64,000 nt of DNA from Streptomyces cynarae (GTDB taxonomy: Bacteria > Actinomycetota > Actinomycetes > Streptomycetales > Streptomycetaceae). The position numbers were made by a program, and so were the translations under genes. Below the pieces are notes generated by a model that saw only the letters and a list, made by a program, of their open reading frames with translations, did no database searches and was not told the origin of the DNA. The first letter of the stretch is position 1. Every line of letters begins with the position of its first letter. Below, in pieces: positions 9,461 to 20,439 of this stretch. The stretch is taken from assembly GCF_025642135.1 (NCBI RefSeq), contig NZ_CP106793.1, positions 5,362,001-5,426,000 on the forward strand. Direction: 5' to 3'.

Positions 9461-9686
9461 GTGCGGGTCGGCAGGGGATCGTGTGAGAAATGCGCCGCCA
9501 CGTTAGCGACGGCGGTCGGGTCGGCGTCCAGTCGCTGCCCGGATTTCACCCGGATGGGAGAGTTTCGGGGCCTCTCGTGGACACGTCGGCCGGACGGGGG
9601 TCGTAGCTTCGGAGAGGAACGACAGGGGGGCAGAGTGTGGAGGTGAGTCGCGTGCGGTCCAAGGTCGGGCGAATACCAAAACGCAT

Positions 9687-11372
9687 ATGCATGCAGAGGA
9701 ACACGGTGCGGCCGTGCCCCGGAGTCGAAACGGATGTGACCTGGTGACCGGCCGCAGGCAGGTCCCCGAGGGGAAGACGCACGTACGGCGCACCAGGTTG
9801 CTCTTGGCGACCACCGGGATCGTGGTGGCGGGCGGTGTGGCGGCGGCCGTGACGCTGTGGCCCTCCGGTGGCGGCTCGCCGAACGGGGCCGGGGCCTCCG
9901 TGGGCACGTCGGCGGCGTCCACGGGCTCCGCCCGCTCCGTCCCGTCCCGCTCCTACCCCGTGTCGCAACCGCCCCGCACCATCCCCGCCGTCAGCCGGTT
10001 CACCGCGGCGCGGGGACCGGGCTGGCGGCCCGCCTCCGGGCACCGGGTGGTGGTCGACAACGCTCAGCTCGCCGACGAGGGGCGGCTGCTGGCCGGGGAG
10101 CTGGGCATGGCGTACGGCGGGCGGACCCGTGCCGGCGCCGGCGACGTGGAGCTGGGCCTGACGGGCAGCGGCAACCAGGAGTCGTACACGCTGACCGTCA
10201 CGAACGGGCGGGTGAAGATCACTGGGCCCGGCGAGGCCGGCGTCTTCTACGGCACCCGCACCCTGAAGCAGGAAGTGCACGGCGGCGGCACCGCGCCCGA
10301 GGGCGTCGTGAACGACGCGCCCGCCAAGCCGCGGCGCGGGTTCATGCTCGACATCGCCCGCAAGTACTACACGGCCGGCTGGATCGAGGACCGCATACGT
10401 GAGCTGGGCGACCTGAAGTACAACGAACTGGGTCTGCACTTCTCCGACGACCAGGGCTTCCGCATCGAGTCCTCCTCGCACCCGGAGATCGTCTCCAAGC
10501 AGCACCTCAGCAAGGCCGATGTGAAGAGGATCGTCGATCTCGCGGCGAGTCGGCACATCACCGTGGTGCCCGAGATCGACTCGCCCGGCCACCTGGGCGC
10601 CGTCATCGCCGCCCACCCCGACATCCAGCTGCGCAACGCCTCCGGCGTCGCCACGCGCGGGGCGGTCGACATCTCCAAGCCCGCGGCGGCGAAGATCGTC
10701 GACGATCTGCTCAACGAGTTCTCGGGCGTGTTTCCCGGCGCGTACTGGCATCTCGGCGGCGACGAGTACCTGGCGCTGATGGCGCGCAACCCGGCCGCCT
10801 CCTACCCGCAGCTCGCCGCCGCCGCGCGGGCCCGGTTCGGGCCGAAGGCGGGCGTCGCCGACCTCGCGACGGGCTGGCTGAACGACCGCGCGAACGTGAT
10901 GCGCGGGCACGGCAGGACCATGCGGGCCTGGAACGACGGCTTCTACCGGGCGAGTTCCGTGCAGCCGGCCGGGGATCTCGAGGCCGCGTACTGGACCGGC
11001 AAGGAGCTGGGCGCCCGGCCGCCGACCGACTACCTGGGCGCGGGCCGCAAGGTGATCAACTACAACGACGAGTACCTCTACTACGTGCTCGGTCAGCCGC
11101 AGACCTTCGTCTACCCCACCGGGCAGCGGATCTACGAACAGTGGACCCCGCGCGTGCTGCGGGGCACGACGGCGGTGCCCGCGCGCTACGACGGGCAGAT
11201 CCTCGGCGGCGTCTTCGCCGTCTGGAGCGACCGCCCGACCGCCCAGACGCAGGACCAGGTGGCGGCCGGGATCCGGATGCCGCTGCGGGCGACGGCGCAG
11301 AAGCTGTGGGACTCGCGGACCCCGTCGCTGTCCTGGACGCAGTTCAAGGCGCTGGCGGGCCGGCTGGGCTGA
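9687..11372 (+). CDS. Secreted beta-N-acetylhexosaminidase, GH20
   Basis: Up to 561 residues. A hydrophobic export segment (LLLATTGIVVAGGVAAAV) follows basic residues, then a Ser/Pro-rich linker. Residues about 110-205 form the small GH20b domain. The catalytic barrel begins at RRGFMLDIARKYY, continues with LGLHFSDDQGFRIES and VPEIDSPGH, and carries the Asp-Glu catalytic pair in WHLGGDEY. It should release terminal GlcNAc/GalNAc from chitin or cell-wall glycans. The start is uncertain: ATG 9687 has no clear ribosome site and GTG 9744 is an alternative. Confidence 0.9.
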   Translation: MHAEEHGAAVPRSRNGCDLVTGRRQVPEGKTHVRRTRLLLATTGIVVAGGVAAAVTLWPSGGGSPNGAGASVGTSAASTGSARSVPSRSYPVSQPPRTIPAVSRFTAARGPGWRPASGHRVVVDNAQLADEGRLLAGELGMAYGGRTRAGAGDVELGLTGSGNQESYTLTVTNGRVKITGPGEAGVFYGTRTLKQEVHGGGTAPEGVVNDAPAKPRRGFMLDIARKYYTAGWIEDRIRELGDLKYNELGLHFSDDQGFRIESSSHPEIVSKQHLSKADVKRIVDLAASRHITVVPEIDSPGHLGAVIAAHPDIQLRNASGVATRGAVDISKPAAAKIVDDLLNEFSGVFPGAYWHLGGDEYLALMARNPAASYPQLAAAARARFGPKAGVADLATGWLNDRANVMRGHGRTMRAWNDGFYRASSVQPAGDLEAAYWTGKELGARPPTDYLGAGRKVINYNDEYLYYVLGQPQTFVYPTGQRIYEQWTPRVLRGTTAVPARYDGQILGGVFAVWSDRPTAQTQDQVAAGIRMPLRATAQKLWDSRTPSLSWTQFKALAGRLG

Positions 11373-11534
11373 AACGCCCCCTCGGGCAGGTTCGATGGCC
11401 GAAAATACCCTCCTCGAACGCCTCGACAGCTCCCCAGGTGTGACTGTGACACTCCCGGTCCGTCGCACGCAGTAAGGGAAGATGCGGGCTCCGTACGGAA
11501 GAGGCGCCCCCACGAGGCGTTTCGAGGAGGCTTG

Positions 11535-12104
11535 ATGAGCCTGGTGGACCTGATCGCGCAGGCCGACGAGCGGGCACTCGCGGCGAGCGGACTGGCTTGT
11601 TTGGACCGGTGTGTGCCGCTCCTCGGAGGCGACGACGAGGTCCTGCGGCCGCTGTGGGCGAGCCTCGTCGAGGGGCACGACTGGGAGCAGCGACTGACCA
11701 AGGCGCGCTCAGAGCTGGCGGCCGGGCAGGACTCCGCGGCGGACGCCGACTGCGCCTCCGAGACCGAGGCCGCACGGCTCGCCCGCCGCATGCTCGAGGC
11801 GGTCCCCGCCGAGCCGTCCGCCGACGCCCTGCGCCGGTGGGCCGACGCCTGCTCGGTGGCCGCGCTGCAGATCCACCGCTTGCTGGACCCCGCCGACGGC
11901 GACGCCCCGGTCGCGGCCTGCCGCGAGGGCCGTACGGACCGCATGCCGCCGCTCGTCGCCGCCGAACTTCGGCGCCAGGTCACCGTGCTGGAGCTGGTCA
12001 CGGACCACGGGGCGGGCGGACTGCGCCGGGCCCTCGACGTGTCGACCGAGGGGCGCCGGGTGCTGCGTGCCGTGGTGTCCCGGCGTGCACGGGGCCGCTC
12101 GTAG
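11535..12104 (+). CDS. Conserved hypothetical protein
   Basis: A 189-residue soluble, mostly helical protein (MSLVDLIAQADERAL). ATG 11535 has GAGGAGG seven bases upstream, so it is well initiated. It is rich in Ala, Glu, Arg and Leu, with no membrane segment and no motif I recognise. Codon bias is normal for the host. The preceding 160 bases hold TGTGACTGTGACACT at about 11439-11453, possibly promoter-related. Confidence 0.7.
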   Translation: MSLVDLIAQADERALAASGLACLDRCVPLLGGDDEVLRPLWASLVEGHDWEQRLTKARSELAAGQDSAADADCASETEAARLARRMLEAVPAEPSADALRRWADACSVAALQIHRLLDPADGDAPVAACREGRTDRMPPLVAAELRRQVTVLELVTDHGAGGLRRALDVSTEGRRVLRAVVSRRARGRS

Positions 12105-12249
12105 CCCCAGAGGAGCACACCCCCGTAAACCCCTTCCGCTGCAAGGATCCTGTGACCGTCCTGTGGTGCGGTGGGGCGGTCCTGCGCCGGTGTCGGGGAC
12201 CCCCTCCGGACGGCGTGACGCCACGGCGGTCAAGGGCGCTCTTCCGGGT

Positions 12250-12639
12250 GTGAACGCAACTGAGGTGACCAGGCCCCACGCCGCCACGAAGCCCGTCCGC
12301 TGGGCCGCCGACGCCGTCTCGGCCATGCGCGAGGGCGCCCGGATGCGACTCGACTACTCGGCGCAGAGCCTGTGGCGGGTTGACCGGACGATCGAGGAGA
12401 TAAGCCGTCAGGGTGCGCCGTACGCCGCCGTGGAGACCGCGCTGCGCGGGTTCGGGGCGTACGCGGGCGAGGTGGTGGTCCGGCTGACCGGCGGGGAGTG
12501 GTGGTCGTCCGGCGGCGACCACTGGGTGCGCACACCCGACGGCAGCCTTTGGGACCCCATCGACGAGGCCCGCCGCTGCTACCACGGCGACGGCTCGCTA
12601 CGACTGCTGTGCCGGGACGCGACGAGCGGGACGGCTTGA
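12250..12639 (+). CDS. Small conserved hypothetical protein
   Basis: A 129-residue soluble protein. GTG 12250 (VNATEVTRP) is preferred; the frame extends upstream to 12067 but that stretch reads like non-coding sequence. It contains FGAYAGEVVVRLTGGEWW and a C-terminal SLWDPIDEARRCYHGD, suggesting a small alpha/beta fold. I do not recognise a named domain. Confidence 0.6.
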   Translation: MNATEVTRPHAATKPVRWAADAVSAMREGARMRLDYSAQSLWRVDRTIEEISRQGAPYAAVETALRGFGAYAGEVVVRLTGGEWWSSGGDHWVRTPDGSLWDPIDEARRCYHGDGSLRLLCRDATSGTA

Positions 12640-12673
12640 GGGTTCGCCGCGGCCGCCACGGCCGGCCGAGGTT

Positions 12674-13558
12674 TCACCCGAGGCCCGTCGGGAGGGTGAT
12701 GGTCCGCGTGAACACGCCTTCCGTGCGCTCGGTCACGTCCTGGCTGTAACGCATCGTCCGTCCGCCGTAGGGGATGAGGAAGGTGCACCGGAAACGGTGG
12801 GACCTGATGCGGTACGTGGCGGAGTCGAGGGAGAGCACCTCCTCGACACGCTCCACCAGGATCTGACTCTCGGGCGCGCTGACGCCGGCCGCGCGCACCT
12901 GTTCAAGGGTCGGCGTGAGTTCGCGTACCGCCTGCTTCACGACGCCCCGGTCCCGTACGGCGGGGAGTTTCACCGACGACACCTCGGCCCGCAGTTCGAC
13001 CGCACCGCCCGACTTCACGACCGAGACGCCGCCGCCCGACTCCTCCCGGGCGTAGCTCCCGAACGCCGTGAGCGCGGCGACCGGGTCCTCCACCACGTTC
13101 GCGATCTTCGGATCCGACAGGGGGCCGCTCTTCCACGGTGCCCCGGCCGCGCCCTTCCTGACGTACCCCGTCCCGTCGACGACGTAGACCTCTTCCGGCT
13201 TGGCGAGGCCCTTGGCGTACGTCGTTCCCGTGGAGTGCAGCGCCACGGGGCTCTGTGTGCGCCGCAGCGTGGCCGTGTACGTGGCCGTGCTCTGCTGTCC
13301 CTGCGACGCCAGGCCCTCGTTCCCCTTCACGGCGAACGTCCAGCCCTTCTGCCCGGACATCGCTTCCCTCGCCCGGGCGAGGAACTCCTCGGGTGTCCGT
13401 GGTGCGGCGGGTGCCGCCTTCGGCCTGGCGCCGACGTTTGCGGCGGGCGACTCCGCCGGGGCTCCGGTTCCGCCGCTCTCGGCGCACCCGGCCAGGGACA
13501 ACGAGAGCAGGGACACAGCGGGAACCGTCAGCGCGGCAACGGCGGAACGGGGTCTCAC
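12674..13558 (-). CDS. Putative lipoprotein (LolA/LppX-like fold possible)
   Basis: A 294-residue exported lipoprotein: the signal sequence ends in lipobox LSLAGC (Cys 25), then an Ala/Pro linker to residue 55. The mature part starts TPEEFLARAREAMSGQKGW and alternates strands, with a repeated theme of a Thr-rich strand and a YVVDGTGYVRKG hairpin. This resembles LppX/LprG or LolA-like lipid-binding proteins, but that is inference. It is transcribed divergently from the first ECF sigma gene across a 296-base intergenic region. Confidence 0.75.
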   Translation of the reverse strand: MRPRSAVAALTVPAVSLLSLSLAGCAESGGTGAPAESPAANVGARPKAAPAAPRTPEEFLARAREAMSGQKGWTFAVKGNEGLASQGQQSTATYTATLRRTQSPVALHSTGTTYAKGLAKPEEVYVVDGTGYVRKGAAGAPWKSGPLSDPKIANVVEDPVAALTAFGSYAREESGGGVSVVKSGGAVELRAEVSSVKLPAVRDRGVVKQAVRELTPTLEQVRAAGVSAPESQILVERVEEVLSLDSATYRIRSHRFRCTFLIPYGGRTMRYSQDVTERTEGVFTRTITLPTGLG

Positions 13559-13769
13559 GCGCGCACTCCTTCAGGATCGGAAGGCGCCCGGTTGTACAGG
13601 AGGTGGGACCGTCGACGCCACCGCACGGACAAGCGGGACAAAGGTCGCGCCGGGCGCGTGCGGGAGTTCGGCGTTCGGCACGGCATGGCTGCGTGGAACG
13701 GGAAGATGTTGTACGCGCCGGCTGACGCCGCACGGGCGGATCCGGCGGTCGGCTGCCGTCTGACGGGCT

Positions 13770-13785
13770 GTGACACTTCTGTGAG
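13770..13785 (+). promoter_or_regulatory. AfsQ1-box-like direct repeat upstream of ECF sigma gene
   Basis: GTGAC (13770-13774), six bases, then GTGAG (13781-13785), one base short of the GTnAC-N6-GTnAC direct repeat described for AfsQ1 and seen perfectly before sigQ at 59496. It is the only notable motif in the 13559-13854 divergent intergenic region. Function is inferred only. Confidence 0.35.
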
Positions 13786-13854
13786 CCCTGACGCTGATGA
13801 TCGTGGGTGTTACACACAAACCCGCCGCGAACTCGGCATGGGGCGAGGACAGTC

Positions 13855-14487
13855 TTGGGTCAGGGAGGGGAACCGCGCCGCGTACACCCGTACGACGCGG
13901 AGCTGGGCGCTGCGGTCGTGCGGGCTCAGCAGGGGGACGAAGCCGCCTTCGCGGTGGCGTACCGGATCGTGCAGCCGGGGCTGGTCGGGTATCTGCGTGG
14001 TCTCGTCGCGGACGAGGCGGAGGACGTGGCGTCCGACGCCTGGCTGGAGATCGCCCGGGACCTGGGCCGGTTCAAGGGCGACGGGGCGGGCTTCCGCGGC
14101 TGGACGGCGACCATCGCCCGGCACCGCGCGCTCGACCACCTGCGCCGCCGGCGGGTACGGCCCCGATCGTCGGGGCTGGAAGAGGAGGCACTCGAACTGC
14201 CGGGCGCCCACAGCACCCATGACCAGGCGTTGGAGTCCATCTCCACCGAGCACGCCCTGGAACTCGTCCGCGGGCTGCCGCGCGACCAGGCCGAGGCCGT
14301 GCTGTTGCGTGTGGTCGTCGGCCTGGACGGCCCCGCCGCCGCCCGCGTCCTCGGCAAGCGGCCCGGTGCGGTGCGTACCGCGGCCCATCGGGGGTTGAAG
14401 CGTCTGGCCCGCAGGCTTCGCGTCGAAGGCGCGGGAGACCGGGGTGTGACGGATGACGGCCCCGGGACGCTGGGTGAGTCGAAGTGA
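13855..14487 (+). CDS. ECF-family RNA polymerase sigma factor (first of tandem pair)
   Basis: About 210 residues from TTG 13855 (the frame is open from 13807, so the start is uncertain). Sigma region 2 spans QQGDEAAFAVAYRIVQPGL to DVASDAWLEIARDL with FRGWTATIARHRALDHLR; region 4 spans LVRGLPRDQAEAVLLRVV to RPGAVRTAAHRGLKRL. The stop overlaps the next gene by four bases (GTGA). It is a close paralogue of the sigma factor at 15727, and each is followed by a related single-pass membrane protein that probably acts as cognate anti-sigma factor. Confidence 0.9.
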   Translation: MGQGGEPRRVHPYDAELGAAVVRAQQGDEAAFAVAYRIVQPGLVGYLRGLVADEAEDVASDAWLEIARDLGRFKGDGAGFRGWTATIARHRALDHLRRRRVRPRSSGLEEEALELPGAHSTHDQALESISTEHALELVRGLPRDQAEAVLLRVVVGLDGPAAARVLGKRPGAVRTAAHRGLKRLARRLRVEGAGDRGVTDDGPGTLGESK

Positions 14488-15311
14488 GCGGTAGCGGCGG
14501 CGGACACGACGACCGGGCCGGCCGCCGGGCAGAGATGGGTGCGGACATGGGTGAACGGCACAACGACGGCCAGGTCTTCGGCCGTCGGCGCGTGCACCCC
14601 CGCGGTACCGCGTCCGTCCCCGCGGACGCCGCCGGGAGCGCAGCGCTGGAGGCTCTGCTCGCCGCCGCGCTGCGCGAGGGCGCCCTTGACGCCGAGGCCG
14701 AACAACGGGCGGTGGCCGCGTTCCGAGCCGTCCGGGACGCCGGCGCGCCCCAGGCGCGGACCCGGCGCCGTGACGACTGGCGGCCGCTCGGGCACCGGCG
14801 TGTGCGGTCGTCGGTGAAGGCCACGGTCTGCCTGTTTCTCGCCGGACTGACCCTGAGCGGAGTCGCGTTCGCGGCGATCGGCCCGGGCGGCTCCTTCGGC
14901 GGCGGGGACAGTGGCGGTCACGGGCGGCGACAGCCGTCGCCGGGCGCTTCGGACCGGTGGAGCGGGGCGCCGGATTCGGCGACGTCCCATGTGCCGAACG
15001 CCTCCGTCTCCCCGGACCGCCCGGACACCGCCCAGGACACCGAGGCCCATTGCCGCGCCTACGAGCAGGTGAAGAACCGTGGCAACGCCATCGGCTCGAC
15101 GGCATGGCAGCGGCTCGTCGAGGCCGCCGGCGGTGAGCAGAACGTCGCCGTCTACTGCGCCGAGCAGTTGGCACAGGACGACGGAAATTCGGGCAAGTCA
15201 GATCAATCCGGCAAGGCGGAGAAGGCGGGCAGGGCTCCTGCGGCTTCCCGCACTCCCGAGCCTGGGGAACAGACCGAAAAGGCCGACAAGGGCCGCGGGA
15301 AGACCAAGTAG
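14484..15311 (+). CDS. Putative anti-sigma factor with extracytoplasmic Cys domain
   Basis: 275 residues, translationally coupled (GTGA) to the ECF sigma gene. N-terminal cytoplasmic part (residues 1-110) with helix AALEALLAAALREGALDAEAEQ, one membrane helix near 113-133 (ATVCLFLAGLTLSGVAFAA), then an extracytoplasmic region. That region has a two-cysteine motif, HCRAYEQVKN ... AWQRLVEAAGGEQNVAVYC, near residues 190-232, and a Lys/Ser/Glu-rich tail. The second pair has the same architecture. The anti-sigma role is inferred from position and topology; there is no zinc HxxxCxxC motif. Confidence 0.75.
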   Translation: MSGSGGGHDDRAGRRAEMGADMGERHNDGQVFGRRRVHPRGTASVPADAAGSAALEALLAAALREGALDAEAEQRAVAAFRAVRDAGAPQARTRRRDDWRPLGHRRVRSSVKATVCLFLAGLTLSGVAFAAIGPGGSFGGGDSGGHGRRQPSPGASDRWSGAPDSATSHVPNASVSPDRPDTAQDTEAHCRAYEQVKNRGNAIGSTAWQRLVEAAGGEQNVAVYCAEQLAQDDGNSGKSDQSGKAEKAGRAPAASRTPEPGEQTEKADKGRGKTK

Positions 15312-15726
15312 TCAGGCGTCCCCACCTCGGCTCCCCGGCGCTCCGGTGGCCCCTGCGCGCGTTGCCCGGGCGGCGGGCGGAGCCGCGAAGCAACGGCCGG
15401 GGCCGCCACCCCCCACAGGAGAGGCCCCGGCCGTCGCGCGGTACGGGCCGCGCGGCGGCCCGTCACTCTCTACAGCGCCGTGGATGCGTTTTCTGTCACA
15501 CCTCACCGCGTCACGGGTTGGTTGCGCGTTGTGCGGACGTGGACGAAGAGCGGTTTCACGCCGTAACGTGCCTTTCGCGCCGACCGCGACGATCAGCAAT
15601 AACGGGTGATGCAACCGCCGCAGACCACGAGCGGCCTGAAGACCACAGGCAGGACGAGGAATCACGACGGCGAGAGCCCGGCGCGCGCGAGCGGTGCCGG
15701 ATCAGGCGCACAGAGGGGCAGTTCGG

Positions 15727-16401
15727 GTGCTGGGGGACGACGCGGAGCTGACGGCCGCGGTACTTGCGGCACAGGAGGGGGACGAGACCGCTTTCCGTAC
15801 CGTGTACCGCGCGGTGCATCCGCGGCTGCTCGGCTATGTGCGCACGCTGGTCGGAGACCCGGACGCGGAGGACGTCACGTCCGAGGCGTGGCTGCAGATC
15901 GCCCGTGACCTGGACCGGTTCAGCGGCGACGCCGACCGGTTCCGCGGCTGGGCGGCCCGTATCGCCCGCAACCGCGCCCTCGACCACATACGGATGCGCG
16001 GCCGCCGCCCCGCGATCGGCGGCGACGAGACGGAACTGACCGGCAAGCCCGCCGAGTCGGACACGGCCGGGGAGGCCATCGAGGCCCTGGCGACCGACCG
16101 CACACTGTCCCTCATCGCCCAGCTTCCGCAGGACCAGGCGGAGGCCGTGGTGCTGCGGGTGGTCGTGGGTCTCGACGCCAAGACCGCCGCCGAGACCCTC
16201 GGCAAGCGCCCGGGAGCCGTCCGCACGGCGGCACACCGCGGTCTGAAGCGGCTCGCGGAGCTGCTCGATGTGAACCCTGACACGGATCCGGAATCGGCTG
16301 GCGCGCTCGGCGCCATGCCTCCCCAGCGAGACGCGCACAGACGTGCGGTGTCGTCCGCCGGTGTGACGCATACGCGTTCGCGGACGCAGAAGGACATGTG
16401 A
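15727..16401 (+). CDS. ECF-family RNA polymerase sigma factor (second of tandem pair)
   Basis: 224 residues. GTG 15727 is chosen because AGAGGGGC lies eight bases upstream; the frame also opens at GTG 15694. Region 2: AAQEGDETAFRTVYRAVHP to DVTSEAWLQIARDLDRF and FRGWAARIARNRALDHIR. Region 4: LIAQLPQDQAEAVVLRVV to KRPGAVRTAAHRGLKRL. Near-identical signature segments to the 13855 factor indicate tandem duplication. Its stop overlaps the next gene's ATG by one base. The 400 bases upstream (15312-15726) hold no credible gene. Confidence 0.9.
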   Translation: MLGDDAELTAAVLAAQEGDETAFRTVYRAVHPRLLGYVRTLVGDPDAEDVTSEAWLQIARDLDRFSGDADRFRGWAARIARNRALDHIRMRGRRPAIGGDETELTGKPAESDTAGEAIEALATDRTLSLIAQLPQDQAEAVVLRVVVGLDAKTAAETLGKRPGAVRTAAHRGLKRLAELLDVNPDTDPESAGALGAMPPQRDAHRRAVSSAGVTHTRSRTQKDM

Positions 16402-17498
16402 TGGCCGACGAGCAGGACAGGTGGCTGGACAGGGACGCGGCGGAGCGTCTGCTGCGCGGAGAGCCCCCGGCCCCCGTCGACGCCGATGCGCGTGCCCGCG
16501 CCGAACGGCTCGCCGAAGCACTCGCCGCTCTGACCGCCACACCCTCTTCGACCAGCGAGGAACTGCCGGGCGAGGAGGCCGCGGTGGCCGCGTTCCGGGC
16601 CGTCCGCGCGGCCCGGAACGACAACGGGACGGTGCTCCAGCCGCAGCCGGCGGCCCTGCCCCAGGCTCTCGACTTCGCTCGGGTCGGGGGGACCCCCACC
16701 GCCGACGCCGGACTCGTCCGTCTCGGCCGTCCCGAGGCGGGCGGGCGGCGGGCCCGCCGGTGGCGCACGGTCCGCTTCGGACTTGCCGCCACGGTGGCCG
16801 CCGGGATGATCGGCGGGGTCGCGGTGGCGGCGGGAACGGGAGTGCTGCCGACACCGTTCCGCGACGATCCGGGACCCGCCGCGTCCGTGTCGCCCGCCCT
16901 GACGTCCCCTCATCCCTCGGCGACTGGGACGCCTGGCGCGACAGGAACCGGAGGCCTCTCGTCCGCGACGCCGGGCGGCACGACCGGTGCGCCCGGACGG
17001 GACGGCTCCCCGAGCGACGAGGCACTCGACGGCTCCACCGCTACCGGGCGGCTCGGCGACGCCGGCAACCGCGCCGCGGGCCGGACCGGTGACCGGTGGA
17101 CCGAGGTGCGCTCGTCCTGCCGTGACATGGCCGGCGGCAAGCTCCTCGGCCCCGAGCGGCTGCGCGACCTGGCGGACGCGGCGGGCGGCAGCGGCCGGGT
17201 GAAGGCGTACTGCAAGGGCGTCCTCGGCGGCGGCGACGAGGGTTCCGGCCGCGACGGGAGCGGCAAGGGCCGCGACGGAAACGGCAGCGGCGGCGGGAAC
17301 GGCAGCGGTGACGGGAAAGGGAACGGGAACACCGGCGGCGACGGCGACCAGGGCGGCAACAGCGGTGACGGCGAAGGCCACATAGCGCCGGTCGCCCCTG
17401 CGCCGACCGCACCCCGCGGCCTGGTCGGGCCCGTCCCGACGCACACGGCGGCCCCGAGCCCGACGTACAGCGCGCTGGGCTCCGCCGAGAACTACTGA
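16401..17498 (+). CDS. Putative anti-sigma factor, paralogue of the 14484 protein
   Basis: 365 residues from ATG 16401, overlapping the sigma stop by one base. Layout: cytoplasmic helices (DAAERLLRGEPPAP; EEAAVAAFRAVRAARN), one membrane helix near residues 127-148 (LAATVAAGMIGGVAVAAG), a Ser/Thr/Pro linker, then the two-cysteine domain SCRDMAGGKLLGPERLRDLA ... VKAYC near 235-275. A long Gly/Asn/Asp/Lys-rich low-complexity region follows. Same plan as the first pair. Probable cognate anti-sigma factor by inference. Confidence 0.72.
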   Translation: MADEQDRWLDRDAAERLLRGEPPAPVDADARARAERLAEALAALTATPSSTSEELPGEEAAVAAFRAVRAARNDNGTVLQPQPAALPQALDFARVGGTPTADAGLVRLGRPEAGGRRARRWRTVRFGLAATVAAGMIGGVAVAAGTGVLPTPFRDDPGPAASVSPALTSPHPSATGTPGATGTGGLSSATPGGTTGAPGRDGSPSDEALDGSTATGRLGDAGNRAAGRTGDRWTEVRSSCRDMAGGKLLGPERLRDLADAAGGSGRVKAYCKGVLGGGDEGSGRDGSGKGRDGNGSGGGNGSGDGKGNGNTGGDGDQGGNSGDGEGHIAPVAPAPTAPRGLVGPVPTHTAAPSPTYSALGSAENY

Positions 17499-17718
17499 GC
17501 CGTCGCCGTGCCGCGCCGACCTGCGCTTTCGCTTCTCCTGAAAAATTCTTCGCCGGAGGTGTGACACTTTCGGCCGCCGTGGCGCAGTACTGAGTGAGCC
17601 GACTGGTCATCGGCCGTCGCACGGAGCCGGGGTTCCCCCCGTACCCACGGCTCGTGCACCGGCGCGGGCGGGACACGTTCCCCGGTCCCGCCCGCGCCCC
17701 ACATCCTCCTTCCGGCGC

Positions 17719-18567
17719 CTACCAGTGGACGACGAGCTTGTCGCCGACCCGCACCTGGGCGAACAGCGCCGCGATCGCCGACTCGTCCCGTACGTTCACG
17801 CATCCGTGCGAGCCCCCGGCATAGCCGCGCGCCGCGAAGTCGTACGAGTAGTGCACCGCCTGACCGCCGCTGAAGAACATCGCGTACGGCATCGGCGAGT
17901 GGTACAGCGTGGACACGTGGTCGCGTGACTTCCAGTAGACGCGGAACACACCCTCGCGGGTGGGGGTGTACTCCGTGCCGAAGCGCACCGCCATCGTCGA
18001 GAGCGTCCGTCCGTCCACCATCCAGCGCAACGTGCGGCTCGTCTTGTCGACGCACAGCACCCGGCCCGTCATACAGCGCCGGTCCGGGGCCCCGGCCGGC
18101 TGCCCGCCCATCAGGTACAGCTCCCATGTGCCGGGCTCGTGCGTCATGGCCAGCAACCGCTGCCAGGTGGCCGAGTCGACCTCACCCGTTCGGGGCAAAC
18201 CGCGCTTGCCCTGAAAACCCCTGACGGCGTTCTCGGTCAGGTCGTCGTACGTCCCCGTCGGGCCGTCGAACAGCCAGTCGACCTGGCGCAGCCGGGCCTG
18301 GAGCTCGCGCACCCCTCGACCCGAGTCGCCGCGCCGCCACAGGGCGGCGGGCGAGGGCTTCGGGGCGGGGGCGGCGGTGCTCGGCGCGCCGTCCCCGGAC
18401 GCTGTGCCCCCGGCGCCGGACGGGGTGCGCGGGACCTCGATGTGCACCGGTGGGCGGTTCCCGCCGTCCCCGCCGCCCGCGTCCCTCGGCTGCGCCGTGC
18501 AGCCGGCGGCCGCGAGGAGCACGGCGGCCCCGGCGACGAGCGACTTCCCCATGCCCCTGGTACGCAT
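17719..18567 (-). CDS. L,D-transpeptidase lipoprotein with peptidoglycan-binding domain
   Basis: 282 residues from ATG 18567 with GGGGGTCGG upstream (a GTG at 18588 is less likely). Signal peptide with lipobox AAAGC, Pro-rich linker, peptidoglycan-binding domain near 80-145 (RGDSGRGVRELQARL), then a YkuD domain ending with HYSYDF and catalytic GGSHGCVNVRD (His, Gly, Cys, Arg). It should form 3-3 peptidoglycan cross-links or attach proteins outside the membrane. It is convergent with the second ECF pair; the 220-base gap at 17499-17718 has no gene. Confidence 0.92.
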   Translation of the reverse strand: MRTRGMGKSLVAGAAVLLAAAGCTAQPRDAGGGDGGNRPPVHIEVPRTPSGAGGTASGDGAPSTAAPAPKPSPAALWRRGDSGRGVRELQARLRQVDWLFDGPTGTYDDLTENAVRGFQGKRGLPRTGEVDSATWQRLLAMTHEPGTWELYLMGGQPAGAPDRRCMTGRVLCVDKTSRTLRWMVDGRTLSTMAVRFGTEYTPTREGVFRVYWKSRDHVSTLYHSPMPYAMFFSGGQAVHYSYDFAARGYAGGSHGCVNVRDESAIAALFAQVRVGDKLVVHW

Positions 18568-18807
18568 ACCGACCCCCCGCCGTCTCACCGGACGCCTCTG
18601 TCCGATCGCATCTCCTCAGATGTTCCCCGCGCGTGACCGACGGCGAACCAGGGGGCATGGTTGTGAGCAAGGTCCCAGCGTGCGGCGATTCCACCGCGCG
18701 CAGGGCCGCCGCTACAGTCCGTCGCGAGGGTCGTCTGTACTGGCGAGTAACGAAGCCAGGCCACCAAGCCGAGTACGAAGCAACGAAGCAACGCGGAGGC
18801 ACACACC

Positions 18808-20388
<1,581 letters not shown>

Positions 20389-20439
20389 GCGTCGTACCGG
20401 CAGGGTGGAGTGTCGTACCCCCGTGCGACACTCCTTGCC

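Noticed and set aside
9546..11678. 710-codon minus-strand frame opposite the GH20 gene
   Set aside because: Antisense shadow of a verified gene, composition typical of high-GC opposite-frame reading.
17559..17574. GTGTGACACTTTCGGC as a promoter for the neighbouring genes
   Set aside because: It lies between the 3' ends of convergent genes, so it cannot drive either; resemblance to the 13770 box covers only half of it.
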